A stretch of 64,000 bases of DNA from Lachnospiraceae bacterium Zagget2 (GCA_001941045.1 MSHD01000033.1:30880-94879); one strand, 5' to 3'. Positions 29,884-39,752 are shown, counted from the stretch's first letter. Notes: generated from the sequence alone by a model not told the origin. Numbers and translations: made by a program.

Positions 29884-31312
29884 GCTGAGCAGGGAGGAAG
29901 AGATCAATCTGCTGATGGAGCTGAACCGGCGCAGGCTGCCTTTCCGGCAATACGAGTTCTGTGCGATCAACGGGGAACCGGAGCTGGGGACCGGGGGATC
30001 GGGCGTGGTCTTTGCCCTCAGAAGCAGGAAACGCCGCCATCGGGAACACTTTGCGGTCAAGGTGATCGGTCTTAGGGGAAATATTTACCGGAAGGACGCC
30101 GAACGGCTGGCGGAGGAGATCCGGCTGCAGCGCGAGGTACAGGCGGGCTGCCCGTATGGCGTCGTGGAGATCCTGGAAGAGAAGTCCCTCTATGTGCGCT
30201 TTGACGAAAACGCAGGGATCCTGGACGTCGCCGCGGAGGAGCCACCAGAGAATCTGCGGGACTATCGCCTGCTGCTGTTCATCCGGATGGAACTGCTGGC
30301 TCCGCTGCTTACCTGGGATCAGAACCGGTGCCCCCGGGTCGCGATGACCGGTGAGTGGATGGATTCCGGGGAGGAAGAGCCAGATTTCCGGTCCGACGGG
30401 GAGGAAGCAGTGCTTAATTTCGCGCTGGATATCGGGGAGGCGATCCTGGTGGCTCATGAGCACAGGCCGCCGATCCTGCACCGGGATATCAAGCTGGAGA
30501 ACACCTTCTATTATCCGGAGACAAATCACCATATGGGGCGCAGCGGCTTTAAGCTCGGAGATTTCGGCCTGGCCCGGATCACGGAGGGCGGAGGCGCCAG
30601 CACCAGAGGCGTGGGGACGACGGGTAATATCGCGCCGGAGGCGGAGGGCCGGGGCCGGGACGGAGATAAATATGATGAGCGGGCGGATATCTATTCCTTC
30701 GGGATCATGCTGTATCTGCTCCTGAATGATCTGAACTATCCGGGCTCCGACCGCTATCGCTGTAATTGGGAGCTGCAGTATCTGCATCCGGAAAGCCCGT
30801 TTCCGGAGCCCATTCACGGCTCGCCAGAGCTGCGAGGGATCGTACTGCGTGCATGCAGCTATCGCCCCGAGGATCGCTATCAGAGTATGGCGGAACTGCT
30901 GCATGAGGTCGGGCAGCTGAAGGAATACAGATATCCGGGATCCTGCATGCGTCCGGAAGTGGAATCGTTTCAGACGAAGGGGCAGGAATGGGTATATCTT
31001 TATTACCGTGGCGACTCTTGGTGGGAACTGGCAGGGAATCTGGAATACTGGGCGGCCAGATTTTACCAGAGAGGAGAATATCGAAGCGCGCTTGTGCTGA
31101 CTCGGTATCTTGCAGGGAGTGACAATCCCTATGGACAGAGGATGCTGGGGGTACTCTATATGTATGGCGCAGGTGTGGAAGCGGATCTCGAGGAGGCGTT
31201 CTCCTGGCTTGCGAAGGCTGCAGCGCAGGGAGACGACATGTCCGCAAAATTGCTGGAAGGGCTGCACGTGGAACGATCGGATATACAGGAGGGAGACATA
31301 AGAGATGCCTGA
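29876..31312 (+). CDS. Ser/Thr kinase with C-terminal Sel1-like repeats
   Basis: ELGTGGSGVVFALRS, FAVKVIG, HRDIKLENTFY, GDFGLARITEGG, ...NPYGQRMLGVLYMYGAGVEADLEEAFSWLAKAAAQ. Confidence 0.85.
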   Translation: MYELSREEEINLLMELNRRRLPFRQYEFCAINGEPELGTGGSGVVFALRSRKRRHREHFAVKVIGLRGNIYRKDAERLAEEIRLQREVQAGCPYGVVEILEEKSLYVRFDENAGILDVAAEEPPENLRDYRLLLFIRMELLAPLLTWDQNRCPRVAMTGEWMDSGEEEPDFRSDGEEAVLNFALDIGEAILVAHEHRPPILHRDIKLENTFYYPETNHHMGRSGFKLGDFGLARITEGGGASTRGVGTTGNIAPEAEGRGRDGDKYDERADIYSFGIMLYLLLNDLNYPGSDRYRCNWELQYLHPESPFPEPIHGSPELRGIVLRACSYRPEDRYQSMAELLHEVGQLKEYRYPGSCMRPEVESFQTKGQEWVYLYYRGDSWWELAGNLEYWAARFYQRGEYRSALVLTRYLAGSDNPYGQRMLGVLYMYGAGVEADLEEAFSWLAKAAAQGDDMSAKLLEGLHVERSDIQEGDIRDA

Positions 31313-32879
31313 GATGAGAAAGGAGAGCCGCGACCGCTTCCTGCGGGAGCTTAACGAGCGCAGGATCCCCTTTGAACGTTATGAATTTGTTCAGGATGAA
31401 ATGGGCATGAAGGAACTGGGAGGAGGCAGCTTCGGCATCGTCTATGAGGGGAGAGGGCGCGAATGGCTTGCCGGAAATGACTGCGCGATCAAGGTGCTTG
31501 GATTTCGGGAGACGGTTTACCCGGATCAGATCGGGCAGATTGAGAAAGAAATTCGCCTGCAGAACGAGCTGTACGGGAGCTGCCCGGGCGGCGTCGTCCG
31601 GATCGAGGACGCGAAATTCCTCTACGTGCGCTTTGGTGAGGAGGGCGAGCTGCTGGAGGTGGCCGGGGACAGGCCGGAGGAAAAAGGGGAGGAGTATCAG
31701 ATATTCGTCTTCGTCGTGATGGAAAAGCTCCGTCCGCTGCTTGGCGGCGCCAGGAGCGGACGGCCATATCTGACGAATGAAGCGCTGGCCGCCTGCGAGG
31801 AGAGCGAGCTTCTGAAGTTCGCGCTGGAGATCGGAGATGTGCTCCGGACGGCGCATGAGCACAAGCCGCCGATCCTGCACCGCGACATCAAGCTGGAAAA
31901 TATTTTTTACTCCGAGGTCTATCAGGTCTATAAGCTCGGTGATTTCGGGATAGCCCGGGCGGCGGAGGGCGGAAACGCCAGCACCCGGGGAGCGGGGACC
32001 TGGGGGAATATCGCGCCCGAGGCGGAGGACTGGGGAATCGGGGGCTCCGGCTACGACCAGCGCGCGGATATCTACTCTTTCGGCATTATGCTGTATCTGC
32101 TCCTGAACGATCTGAACTATCCGGGCTCCGATGAATACCGCTGTGAACGCCACGTCCAGTACAACCAGGATGCGCAGCCACTCCCCGAGCCCGCGCACGG
32201 CTCGGAGGAGCTGAGAAGAATCGCGCTGAAAGCCTGCAGCTACTGGCCGGAGGACCGCTATCAGTCGGCGGCAGAGCTGCTGAAGGACCTGCGCGCCGCG
32301 CAGGAGTGGGCAACGTTTCCGCAGGAGCCTGCCGCTCCCGCATGGCCGGAGGAAGAGGAAGGGATCGTAGTGAGCCGCTATGGAGAGCCGGAGCCGACTG
32401 AGGAAGCAGAGGAATTTCCTGCGTCGGTACAGTCGGAGGAAGCGTCCGGGGAGCGGGGAGAGCGGCAGGACGGCTCACCGCGTGCGTTTCCCTTTGACAC
32501 TGCGCGGATGGAGCCGATCTGGAGCTGGATACCGGCGGGCTTCCTGCTCTGCGTGATCGGCTCGGGCATGTCCTTCTCCATCGATCGCTTTACGCCGAAC
32601 CTGCAGATCGCGCTGGGAGTCGCGCTGGGATACACCGGCATGAGCCTGATCGTCGAGGCGGTCGCGTCCTGGACCTTCCGTCTGCTTTTTAACGCGGCCC
32701 GATTCTGCGTGGTCGTCTGCGGCCCGGCCTGCATGCTTCTGCTTGGCTGGCTGTCTATCTGGTATCAGTGGACGATGATAAGGGGAAGCGTTCTGGAATA
32801 TAGCGGAATCGTGAGTTTTCTGCTCGTCGGTCTCGTGAACCTGGTATTCCGGCCCGGCAGGAAAGCGAAAAAAGGATAG
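31305..32879 (+). CDS. Ser/Thr kinase with C-terminal TM domain
   Basis: LGGGSFGIVYEGRG, CAIKVLGF, HRDIKLENIFY, GDFGIARAAEGG; hydrophobic C-terminal segments. Confidence 0.87.
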   Translation: MPEMRKESRDRFLRELNERRIPFERYEFVQDEMGMKELGGGSFGIVYEGRGREWLAGNDCAIKVLGFRETVYPDQIGQIEKEIRLQNELYGSCPGGVVRIEDAKFLYVRFGEEGELLEVAGDRPEEKGEEYQIFVFVVMEKLRPLLGGARSGRPYLTNEALAACEESELLKFALEIGDVLRTAHEHKPPILHRDIKLENIFYSEVYQVYKLGDFGIARAAEGGNASTRGAGTWGNIAPEAEDWGIGGSGYDQRADIYSFGIMLYLLLNDLNYPGSDEYRCERHVQYNQDAQPLPEPAHGSEELRRIALKACSYWPEDRYQSAAELLKDLRAAQEWATFPQEPAAPAWPEEEEGIVVSRYGEPEPTEEAEEFPASVQSEEASGERGERQDGSPRAFPFDTARMEPIWSWIPAGFLLCVIGSGMSFSIDRFTPNLQIALGVALGYTGMSLIVEAVASWTFRLLFNAARFCVVVCGPACMLLLGWLSIWYQWTMIRGSVLEYSGIVSFLLVGLVNLVFRPGRKAKKG

Positions 32880-32900
32880 AAAGTATAAAAAAGGTGTAAA

Positions 32901-32928
32901 AAGACGGTCGCGAAGACCGTCTTTTTAT
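32901..32928 (+). terminator. Terminator after the kinase operon
   Basis: AAGACGGTC-GCGAA-GACCGTCTT TTTAT. Confidence 0.85.
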
Positions 32929-32958
32929 ATGTGTCAGAAATCTTTTCAAACTGCTGTA

Positions 32959-32987
32959 AAACCAATTGGAAATCTCCTGCGTCTTAT
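32959..32987 (+). promoter_or_regulatory. ECF-like island promoter P3: AAACC-N16-CGTCTTAT
   Basis: AAACC 32959-32963; CGTC 32980-32983. Confidence 0.8.
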
Positions 32988-33007
32988 ATACAGAAAGGGA
33001 GATGAAT

Positions 33008-33226
33008 TTACAGGACCTGGTCGTCCTCGGAGGGCTGATAGCGGACGATATCCTCCACATTACAGTCCAGAATGCGGCATAGATCATTCAGCGTTTTGGT
33101 GGAGATGTCCTGGTTGTGCTTCAGCCTGTGCAGGGTGCTGAAAGAGATGTGATGTGTATTCGTCAATGTGTACCAGTTCTCGCCGGATTTTTTAAGCGTT
33201 TCCCAGAAAGGAGTGTAATCTATCAT
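33008..33226 (-). CDS. XRE-family HTH regulator (72 aa)
   Basis: HHISFSTLHRLKHNQDISTKTLNDLCRILDCNVEDIVRYQP. Confidence 0.75.
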   Translation of the reverse strand: MIDYTPFWETLKKSGENWYTLTNTHHISFSTLHRLKHNQDISTKTLNDLCRILDCNVEDIVRYQPSEDDQVL

Positions 33227-33281
33227 GTCCCACCGCCATATTTAGGATGATTTTATGGTAAATAAGAAATTTTAACTTGTA

Positions 33282-33303
33282 TATATTCGTAAAAACGAAT
33301 ATA
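33282..33303. promoter_or_regulatory. Inverted repeat TATATTCGT-AAAA-ACGAATATA, candidate operator
   Basis: Perfect 9-bp arms between divergent XRE gene and GrpE-like gene. Confidence 0.6.
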
Positions 33304-33346
33304 CTGGAAAGGTATGGACAGAGAATTTTGTCAAAAGGAGAGGAAA

Positions 33347-33982
33347 ATGGAAGAAATAAAACGGGAAGATCCGGAGATCGAAGAGACAGATGCAAAAGAG
33401 CTGCCAGATGAGGAGGAGATTGCAGAGCAGCCGGATGGCGAAGAGATCCAGGAGGCAGAGACGGGGGAAAAGGAAGATGTATACCGGATTTTACTGGAAA
33501 AGATGGACGAGCTCCAGAACCTGTTCGAGCAGCGGCTCCGTACAGATGAATATAAGAATCGGCTGTTTGATCAGCTATATGGGGATCTGAAGGAATACCA
33601 GAATGATGTGGTCGCATCGGTCACGACGCCGATGCTGATGGAGATCATCTCGATTCTGGACAGAATGAAAAAGCAGAGCCCTTCGCCGGATCCGGACGAT
33701 TATCCGGGAGCATACGCAGCGCTGCTCCGAAACTGGAACAATGCGGTGGAGGATCTGGAAGATCTGTTATATGCGCAGGATACGGAGCCCTACTCGGTGG
33801 AGGGAGACGTGCCGGACACGAAGCGGCAGAAGATCGTGAAGACGGTCGCTACATCGGACCGGAGCCTGGATAACCAGATCGCGCAGCATCTGTCCGGCGG
33901 CTATGTCAAGAATAACAGGATCATAAAATTTGAGCGCGTCTCAATTTATAAATATCAGGAGGAAAAAAATGCAGAAGAATAA
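33347..33982 (+). CDS. GrpE-like nucleotide exchange factor
   Basis: Acidic N-terminus, coiled-coil YRILLEKMDELQNLFEQRL, C-terminal GGYVKNNRIIKFERVSIYKYQ; directly before Hsp70 gene. Confidence 0.6.
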   Translation: MEEIKREDPEIEETDAKELPDEEEIAEQPDGEEIQEAETGEKEDVYRILLEKMDELQNLFEQRLRTDEYKNRLFDQLYGDLKEYQNDVVASVTTPMLMEIISILDRMKKQSPSPDPDDYPGAYAALLRNWNNAVEDLEDLLYAQDTEPYSVEGDVPDTKRQKIVKTVATSDRSLDNQIAQHLSGGYVKNNRIIKFERVSIYKYQEEKNAEE

Positions 33983-35672
33983 AGTATTCGGAATCGATCT
34001 GGGGACGACCTATTCGTGTGTGGCTTATGTGGACGATTTTGACAAGGCGTCCGCCATCAAGAACAGCGAGGATGAGACGACGACGCCGTCCGTTATCTAT
34101 TTTGAGAATGAGGACAGTCAGATCGTCGGCAAAGAGGCGAAGAATTACGCGGTCATGGAACCGGAAAATACGGTTTCTTTCATCAAGCGCGAGATGGGCA
34201 AGGATTATCGCAGAAAGATATACGGCGTGGAGTATACGCCGCAGGAGCTCTCTGCGAAGATTCTGACGAAGCTCGTGAAGGACGCCAACGCCTCGCTGCG
34301 GGAGCAGGGTGTGCTCAAGCCGGAGGAGCCGGATATCAAAAAGGCCGTCATTACCTGTCCGGCTTACTTCGGACTGGCAGAGAAGGACGCGACGCGCGCG
34401 GCGGGGGAGATTGCCGGGCTGGAGGTGCTTGACATCATCAACGAGCCGACCGCCGCAGCCATCCATTATGGAGTGCTGAACGGGCAGGAAAATAAAAAGG
34501 TCATGGTCTACGACCTGGGCGGCGGTACCTTCGATGTGACGATCATTGAGATACAGGGAGGCAACGCGATCAGCGTCGTCTGTACGGGTGGCGACCCGGA
34601 GCTGGGCGGAAAAGACTGGGATACCGCGCTGGTGGAGTACCTGAAGGAACGCTGGAAGACCGAGATGAATACTTCCGAGGACATCACGGACGATCTGGAG
34701 ACGCTGAGCAGCATGATGGATTCAGCGGAAAATGCGAAGAAATCGCTGTCCACGAAGGAGCAGACGCCCATACTCGTGAATTATGAGGGAGAACGCATGA
34801 AGCTGAAGCTGACGCGCGACGAGTACGACGACATCACGCGCAGCCTGTTACAGAAGACGATCGACCTGACAAATCGCTGCCTGGAGGCCGCCGCGCAGAA
34901 GCGGGATAATCCGGTGCAGCTCGAGGACATCGACGAAATCCTGCTGGTGGGAGGATCCTCCCGGATGCCGCAGGTGCAGAAGATCATGGAGGAAGTGTAT
35001 CAGAAGCCGGTGTCGTTGTTTGACCCGAATGAGGCGGTGGCGAAGGGAGCGGCGATCTACGCGCAGAAGACTGATCTGATCAATGTCATCACCGAGGAGC
35101 TTGCCCGCAAGACAAACAGGAAGGTGGAGGACGTCAAGGCGCAGATCGACCAGGGCGCGGACGTGAGCCTCATGGCTGAAGAGGCGTCGGTTTCGCTGTC
35201 GAGCATGGGCGAGACGGGAAGACTGACGACGATGCGGATCAATAACGTGTCCAGCCGGACCTACGGGATCAAAGTGTGGGATCCGCACAGGGAGAAAGAA
35301 TTCATTAGCAATTTCATTTTCCAGAACGATCCGCTGCCCCGTAAAGAGACAAAAACCTTTTACACAACTGCTCCAAATCAAAATCAGGTCGACCTGGAGC
35401 TCTATGAATCGACGGGACACGACGAGGAGATACGCAATCTGGAGAACGCGACGCAGATCACCGTGTTCGCCATGAAGTTTGTAAAGCGGGTGCCCATGAG
35501 TACGGAGGTGGTGATCACGCTGCGGCTGGAAAACTCTGGTCTGATCTATGTGGACGCGGAGGAGATGAAATTTCATTCAAAGCTGAACGCGACCTACGAT
35601 GTGAAGAACGCACTCTCTGAGGAGGAGATGGACGAGGCGAAGGACAGGGCGCGCAGAGCCACCATAGATTAA
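33969..35672 (+). CDS. Hsp70 family protein (DnaK paralogue)
   Basis: FGIDLGTTYSCVAYVDD, TCPAYFGLAEKDATRAAGEIAGLEVLDIINEPTAAAIHYG, VYDLGGGTFDVTIIEI, LVGGSSRMPQVQ. Confidence 0.93.
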   Translation: MQKNKVFGIDLGTTYSCVAYVDDFDKASAIKNSEDETTTPSVIYFENEDSQIVGKEAKNYAVMEPENTVSFIKREMGKDYRRKIYGVEYTPQELSAKILTKLVKDANASLREQGVLKPEEPDIKKAVITCPAYFGLAEKDATRAAGEIAGLEVLDIINEPTAAAIHYGVLNGQENKKVMVYDLGGGTFDVTIIEIQGGNAISVVCTGGDPELGGKDWDTALVEYLKERWKTEMNTSEDITDDLETLSSMMDSAENAKKSLSTKEQTPILVNYEGERMKLKLTRDEYDDITRSLLQKTIDLTNRCLEAAAQKRDNPVQLEDIDEILLVGGSSRMPQVQKIMEEVYQKPVSLFDPNEAVAKGAAIYAQKTDLINVITEELARKTNRKVEDVKAQIDQGADVSLMAEEASVSLSSMGETGRLTTMRINNVSSRTYGIKVWDPHREKEFISNFIFQNDPLPRKETKTFYTTAPNQNQVDLELYESTGHDEEIRNLENATQITVFAMKFVKRVPMSTEVVITLRLENSGLIYVDAEEMKFHSKLNATYDVKNALSEEEMDEAKDRARRATID

Positions 35673-35693
35673 AACAGAAGAGGGAGATAGATA

Positions 35694-37688
35694 ATGAGGG
35701 ATTTGGCGATAGAAGATATTGTCGAAGTGTGCCAGAGTCTGGGCATGAAAAGAGCATACTACAAGGAGATGGATCCGGCGAAGCTGGACAGGAAGATCAG
35801 TCAGCTGGAGAAGAAATACGCGGTGAATCCGCCATCTCCCGCAGAGCTCTCGCGCCTGGAATCCATGAAGGCAGTCCGACGTGTCCTGGGCGAAGGCGGG
35901 CTGGAGGAGGCGGTCGGCAGAGAGGAGCTGGACCGCTTCCGAAACGAGCTGATCCAGCAGTATACGATCCTGAAATGCAGCGAGGCGAATGCGGGGCGGC
36001 CGGATGCGGAGCTGCTGGACCAGCTGGACGACCGGTTTTTCAATATCTTTTCGCCGGAAGAAATCCGAAAATCCGTCGGGGCGGCCGGCGGGAATGCCGG
36101 TGCGGGAAAGGATACCCTGTTTCCGGAGGAGTTTCTGAGGCTGATACAGGACAGGCTCCTAGGAAGGCAGAATTATCAGAATTACCTGCTGCTGCAGCAG
36201 AAGATCCGGGTCCCCGGCTTTTACTGGGAGGGAAATAATTTTCAGACTCTGAAAAGAGAGATCGCCCGCGTGGCGAAGGACAATGTCATGCAGCGTAGCA
36301 ACGGGACTCCGAATGCCGTTGAAGATGTGACGTCCGCGCTGGACAGGGAGCTGCTGCCGTATCTGGAAAGCGGGAAGATGCGGGACGCCGGGATGCGAAG
36401 GGCGGGGCTGGCCGTGCTGCAATACCCGCTGCTCATCGAAAAGCTGCTGGCCGGCCGGTCCGTCACGAGCAGCCTGAATCTGAGCGATCCCAAAATGCGG
36501 ACCTTCGTGCTGGATCCGCTCAGAGAGGAGCTGCGGCTTTCTGCAGCCGTATTTGACCGGGTAATGGAGATGATCGCGCAGCCTCTGAACATCATCCTCC
36601 CGAGAGCGAAGGAAGCGGAGCCGGAAAGAGAAAGTCATAGCCGGAAAAAGGAAACGCGCAGCGAGCAGCCTGAGAGAACAGAAAAATCACGTTCGGAAAG
36701 GCAGAATAGACAGGAAGAACGGCGGCAGGAGTGGAAACGGAGGAGACAGGAAAGAAGAGAGGAGAGAGCGTCGCGGGGCTGGCTGTACAACCTTTTGTAC
36801 TTCTTCAGCAAGGTGGTTATTGCATTCGTACTCTTCGTTGCTATCTTCGTATGGGTAGCGGATTTTGTTGACCGGCAGACAAGCTATCAGTCTCTGGTCA
36901 AGGATGTGAGCGGAGAAGTGCTGGCGGAAGCGGTACATACGGTGGATGGGGAGGAATATGAGTTCCCGTATTCCGCGGACTATATTCAGGATATTGTGAC
37001 CGGCGAGAGCGAAGGCAGCGCTGCGAAGACGCGTGTGACGCCGGTGACGTATCGCCTGGACGATGGCCACGTCTGCATAGAGGTGGAGGAAAATCTGTGC
37101 GTGGATTCCGATGGCGTCTACGCGGAATATGTCAGCTGGAACATCCTGAGCATAGACGCGGAGGGTCTTGCCGCAATCCCACATGCCGTGGACAACATAT
37201 GGTATGAGGCGCAGGCCGGGTTCGAGGAGGATACATCAGAGATTGAACTGGGAGAATCCGAGATCGGAGAGAAGAAAAGTGTCACCTCCGTGACGTATCG
37301 GCAGACGACGGAGGATTTCAACGTGGTCGTGCAGGAGGAGCTGATACTGGACGCGTCCGGCTTCCGCGCGGAGCGCGTGAACACGCAGATCGAGGGGATC
37401 AACATCATCGGAAGCTGGATATCGAGCTTCAACCGCACTGGCGAGGTCTATGGAAACTATTGGGACGTTACTTCCTATAATGAAGAGACGGGCGCCTGTG
37501 ATGTGGTGGAACTATATAGACACTCAGATGGACATATTGGCGGTTCCCGCTATGGCGAACTGGATAAGGATACAGGAGTATTCGAGGTCGATTCGGTGGT
37601 CTTTACCTACAATCCGGCGTACCGCACCTTCACATATGAGAAAAATAGAGAAGGCTGGTATCTGGAGCGGCAGGAGCTGATCGAGTAG
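35694..37688 (+). CDS. Large hypothetical membrane protein, single TM with extracytoplasmic C-terminal domain
   Basis: 664 aa; charged KKETRSEQPERTEKSRSERQ...RRQERREERAS then hydrophobic FFSKVVIAFVLFVAIFVWVADFV. Confidence 0.6.
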   Translation: MRDLAIEDIVEVCQSLGMKRAYYKEMDPAKLDRKISQLEKKYAVNPPSPAELSRLESMKAVRRVLGEGGLEEAVGREELDRFRNELIQQYTILKCSEANAGRPDAELLDQLDDRFFNIFSPEEIRKSVGAAGGNAGAGKDTLFPEEFLRLIQDRLLGRQNYQNYLLLQQKIRVPGFYWEGNNFQTLKREIARVAKDNVMQRSNGTPNAVEDVTSALDRELLPYLESGKMRDAGMRRAGLAVLQYPLLIEKLLAGRSVTSSLNLSDPKMRTFVLDPLREELRLSAAVFDRVMEMIAQPLNIILPRAKEAEPERESHSRKKETRSEQPERTEKSRSERQNRQEERRQEWKRRRQERREERASRGWLYNLLYFFSKVVIAFVLFVAIFVWVADFVDRQTSYQSLVKDVSGEVLAEAVHTVDGEEYEFPYSADYIQDIVTGESEGSAAKTRVTPVTYRLDDGHVCIEVEENLCVDSDGVYAEYVSWNILSIDAEGLAAIPHAVDNIWYEAQAGFEEDTSEIELGESEIGEKKSVTSVTYRQTTEDFNVVVQEELILDASGFRAERVNTQIEGINIIGSWISSFNRTGEVYGNYWDVTSYNEETGACDVVELYRHSDGHIGGSRYGELDKDTGVFEVDSVVFTYNPAYRTFTYEKNREGWYLERQELIE

Positions 37689-37709
37689 CGGCGAGGAGGA
37701 AGAAAACAA

Positions 37710-38591
37710 ATGGCGGGTGATTATATGCGCTGGCGTCTGGAGGAGATTGAGGCCGGTCTGGAGAAACGGACGGAAAAGTCGGGGCCGGGGCTGGTCGTGT
37801 GGACGCCCCTGGCGCTGCTGTGTTCGATCGGACTTCTGCTTGCGATGTGTATAGCAATATTCGGCACGCTGGTGGTGCTCAGACAGAGTATTATGGGAGC
37901 GGAGGGCGGACATATCGTGATCTCTGTATGCGCGATGGCTGCGGCGTTTGTGTTTTTCGCGCTGGCGCTGACGCTGACGCGTGACACGGTGCAGGAGGTA
38001 AAGATTCACCGGCAGCTGTCCGGATACCGCAGGACGCTGAAAGAGCTTCGGGAAAACGAGGGGGAAGAGCTTGCCGCCATGAGAGCGGCGAGTGACATGG
38101 AGCAGGGGCTGGCCGAGATCGACCGGAAACGGACGCGTCTCGCCCGGTTAAAAGACCGGCTGTATATGCCGGGCGCGCTCCTGTACGCTGCTGTCATGTC
38201 CTCTTCCTATTTACTGGAGAATCTGACGGAACGGGAGGACGATCTGAGCGTACTGATGCTCTCGTTCGGCCAGTCCAAAGGCAAAATCTGGGTTATGCAC
38301 ATCCTGCTTTTTATCCTTGCCCTTGTGATCCAATATCGGATCGCGTCGACCGCGCGGGATCTGACGGGCGATAAAGTGAGAAACCGGACGCTGATCGGGA
38401 TATTGCCTGGTTCGTTTTTCTACGGATGCGTAGTCGGTATTGCGGCTGGCGCATTAAACGGCACTTTTCAGCACGACTGGCTGGGCGTAGCGTTCCTGTA
38501 TCTCGCAATCCTGGCAGCGGGAGCTTTCTTTGTGTACTTGCCGCTCATTGCAGACTATGTCCGGTTTGTGATAAGCAGATCCCTGGGTTAG
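37710..38591 (+). CDS. Hypothetical multi-TM protein
   Basis: Several hydrophobic segments around a central coiled-coil. Confidence 0.6.
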   Translation: MAGDYMRWRLEEIEAGLEKRTEKSGPGLVVWTPLALLCSIGLLLAMCIAIFGTLVVLRQSIMGAEGGHIVISVCAMAAAFVFFALALTLTRDTVQEVKIHRQLSGYRRTLKELRENEGEELAAMRAASDMEQGLAEIDRKRTRLARLKDRLYMPGALLYAAVMSSSYLLENLTEREDDLSVLMLSFGQSKGKIWVMHILLFILALVIQYRIASTARDLTGDKVRNRTLIGILPGSFFYGCVVGIAAGALNGTFQHDWLGVAFLYLAILAAGAFFVYLPLIADYVRFVISRSLG

Positions 38592-38627
38592 CGACGCGCG
38601 GTCAGAATAAAAAAATTTGAATTTCGG

Positions 38628-38656
38628 AAACCAAAGGACGCTTTCCCGCGTCTTAT
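38628..38656 (+). promoter_or_regulatory. ECF-like island promoter P4: AAACC-N16-CGTCTTAT
   Basis: AAACC 38628-38632; CGTC 38649-38652. Confidence 0.8.
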
Positions 38657-38721
38657 TTACAGAGGATGAAAAATACATCCCACAAACAACAGACAAAACG
38701 AGAGAGAAAGGATGGACGAAG

Positions 38722-39663
38722 ATGGGTATTTTTTCTAAAAAGACTGCGGTGTGCAGACAGTGCGGCAGGGAGTACCAGAAGGGATTTTTTGACTCGGATC
38801 TCTGCCCGGAGTGCGAGAAGGAGCAGGAGCAGAACCGGAACGAAATCGAACGGCTGAAGGAGGAAGTTCCCGGCTATGTGGCATACCGAAAGGCCGCGTA
38901 CCTGCCGGAGCTGACATTCAGCGAGCTGCAGGACGTGGTGATTCACCGCGACGGGATCCTGGAGAAGTACAGACGGCTGAATGACGGAATCGACAGGGAG
39001 GCGCTCGAGTATGCGGGCGATAATTTCCGGAAGCTGTCAGAGGAAGAGATTCTGAATGTGATTTTAATGACAGATGAGCGTCTTCTGGATGATTATACAG
39101 GAGCTTCTTTTAATGACTATTTTTTCATTCCCAACGGCTTTGATCAGCTCATTGTCGACGCGCAGGATGTGTTTGCGGTCGGATATACGACCTACAAGGG
39201 AGAGAGCATAAACGGAAGTGAGATCATTCTCTGCGCGGTCTTCACCAACGATCCCTATATTCCGGCATTTCCGGTCGTTTTCACCGGGAAAAAGAAATTT
39301 ATGGAAATTGGAAAAAGCGCGGCGGGACGCCAGGCGGCGGAGGAGCTCTTTGAGTCGAATTGTCCCAATCTGACCTATCCGGTCTGTGATCTGAAAGAGC
39401 TGAAGAATCAGATCGGAGCTGAGAACGAGATCAGGGGAAATATCGACCGGAAGACCATGTTGAAAATGATCTCAGACGCACAGTCCTGTATTACTATTTT
39501 TAATCTGAAGCGGATGGATTCCGTGATACCGGAATCGTCGGAGCTGTGGATTGAAGAGTACGGATATATGGGAGAGGCGTATTTTCATGATGCGCTTCAT
39601 CTGGACCGGAGGGCGAACCAGAATTTCTGGGATAAAAAGACGAGAATGTATCTGGTTGAGTAA
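38722..39663 (+). CDS. Zinc-ribbon hypothetical protein
   Basis: MGIFSKKTAVCRQCGREYQKGFFDSDLCPECEKEQ; two CxxC pairs. Confidence 0.65.
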   Translation: MGIFSKKTAVCRQCGREYQKGFFDSDLCPECEKEQEQNRNEIERLKEEVPGYVAYRKAAYLPELTFSELQDVVIHRDGILEKYRRLNDGIDREALEYAGDNFRKLSEEEILNVILMTDERLLDDYTGASFNDYFFIPNGFDQLIVDAQDVFAVGYTTYKGESINGSEIILCAVFTNDPYIPAFPVVFTGKKKFMEIGKSAAGRQAAEELFESNCPNLTYPVCDLKELKNQIGAENEIRGNIDRKTMLKMISDAQSCITIFNLKRMDSVIPESSELWIEEYGYMGEAYFHDALHLDRRANQNFWDKKTRMYLVE

Positions 39664-39667
39664 AAGA

Positions 39668-39696
39668 AAACCGGACAGGCGGCAGCCGCGTCTTAT
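39668..39696 (+). promoter_or_regulatory. ECF-like island promoter P5: AAACC-N16-CGTCTTAT
   Basis: AAACC 39668-39672; CGTC 39689-39692. Confidence 0.8.
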
Positions 39697-39752
39697 TAAC
39701 AGAAGGGATGAAGGATATCCCAAAAACACAATACATTTGGAGGGAGAGCAGA

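Noticed and set aside
29729-32198. 512-aa and 497-aa minus-strand ORFs opposite the kinases
   Set aside because: Mutually similar only because the sense-strand kinases are paralogues; no independent coding support.
35694-37688. 664-aa protein as a DnaJ homologue next to Hsp70
   Set aside because: No HPD motif or recognisable J-domain in the translation.
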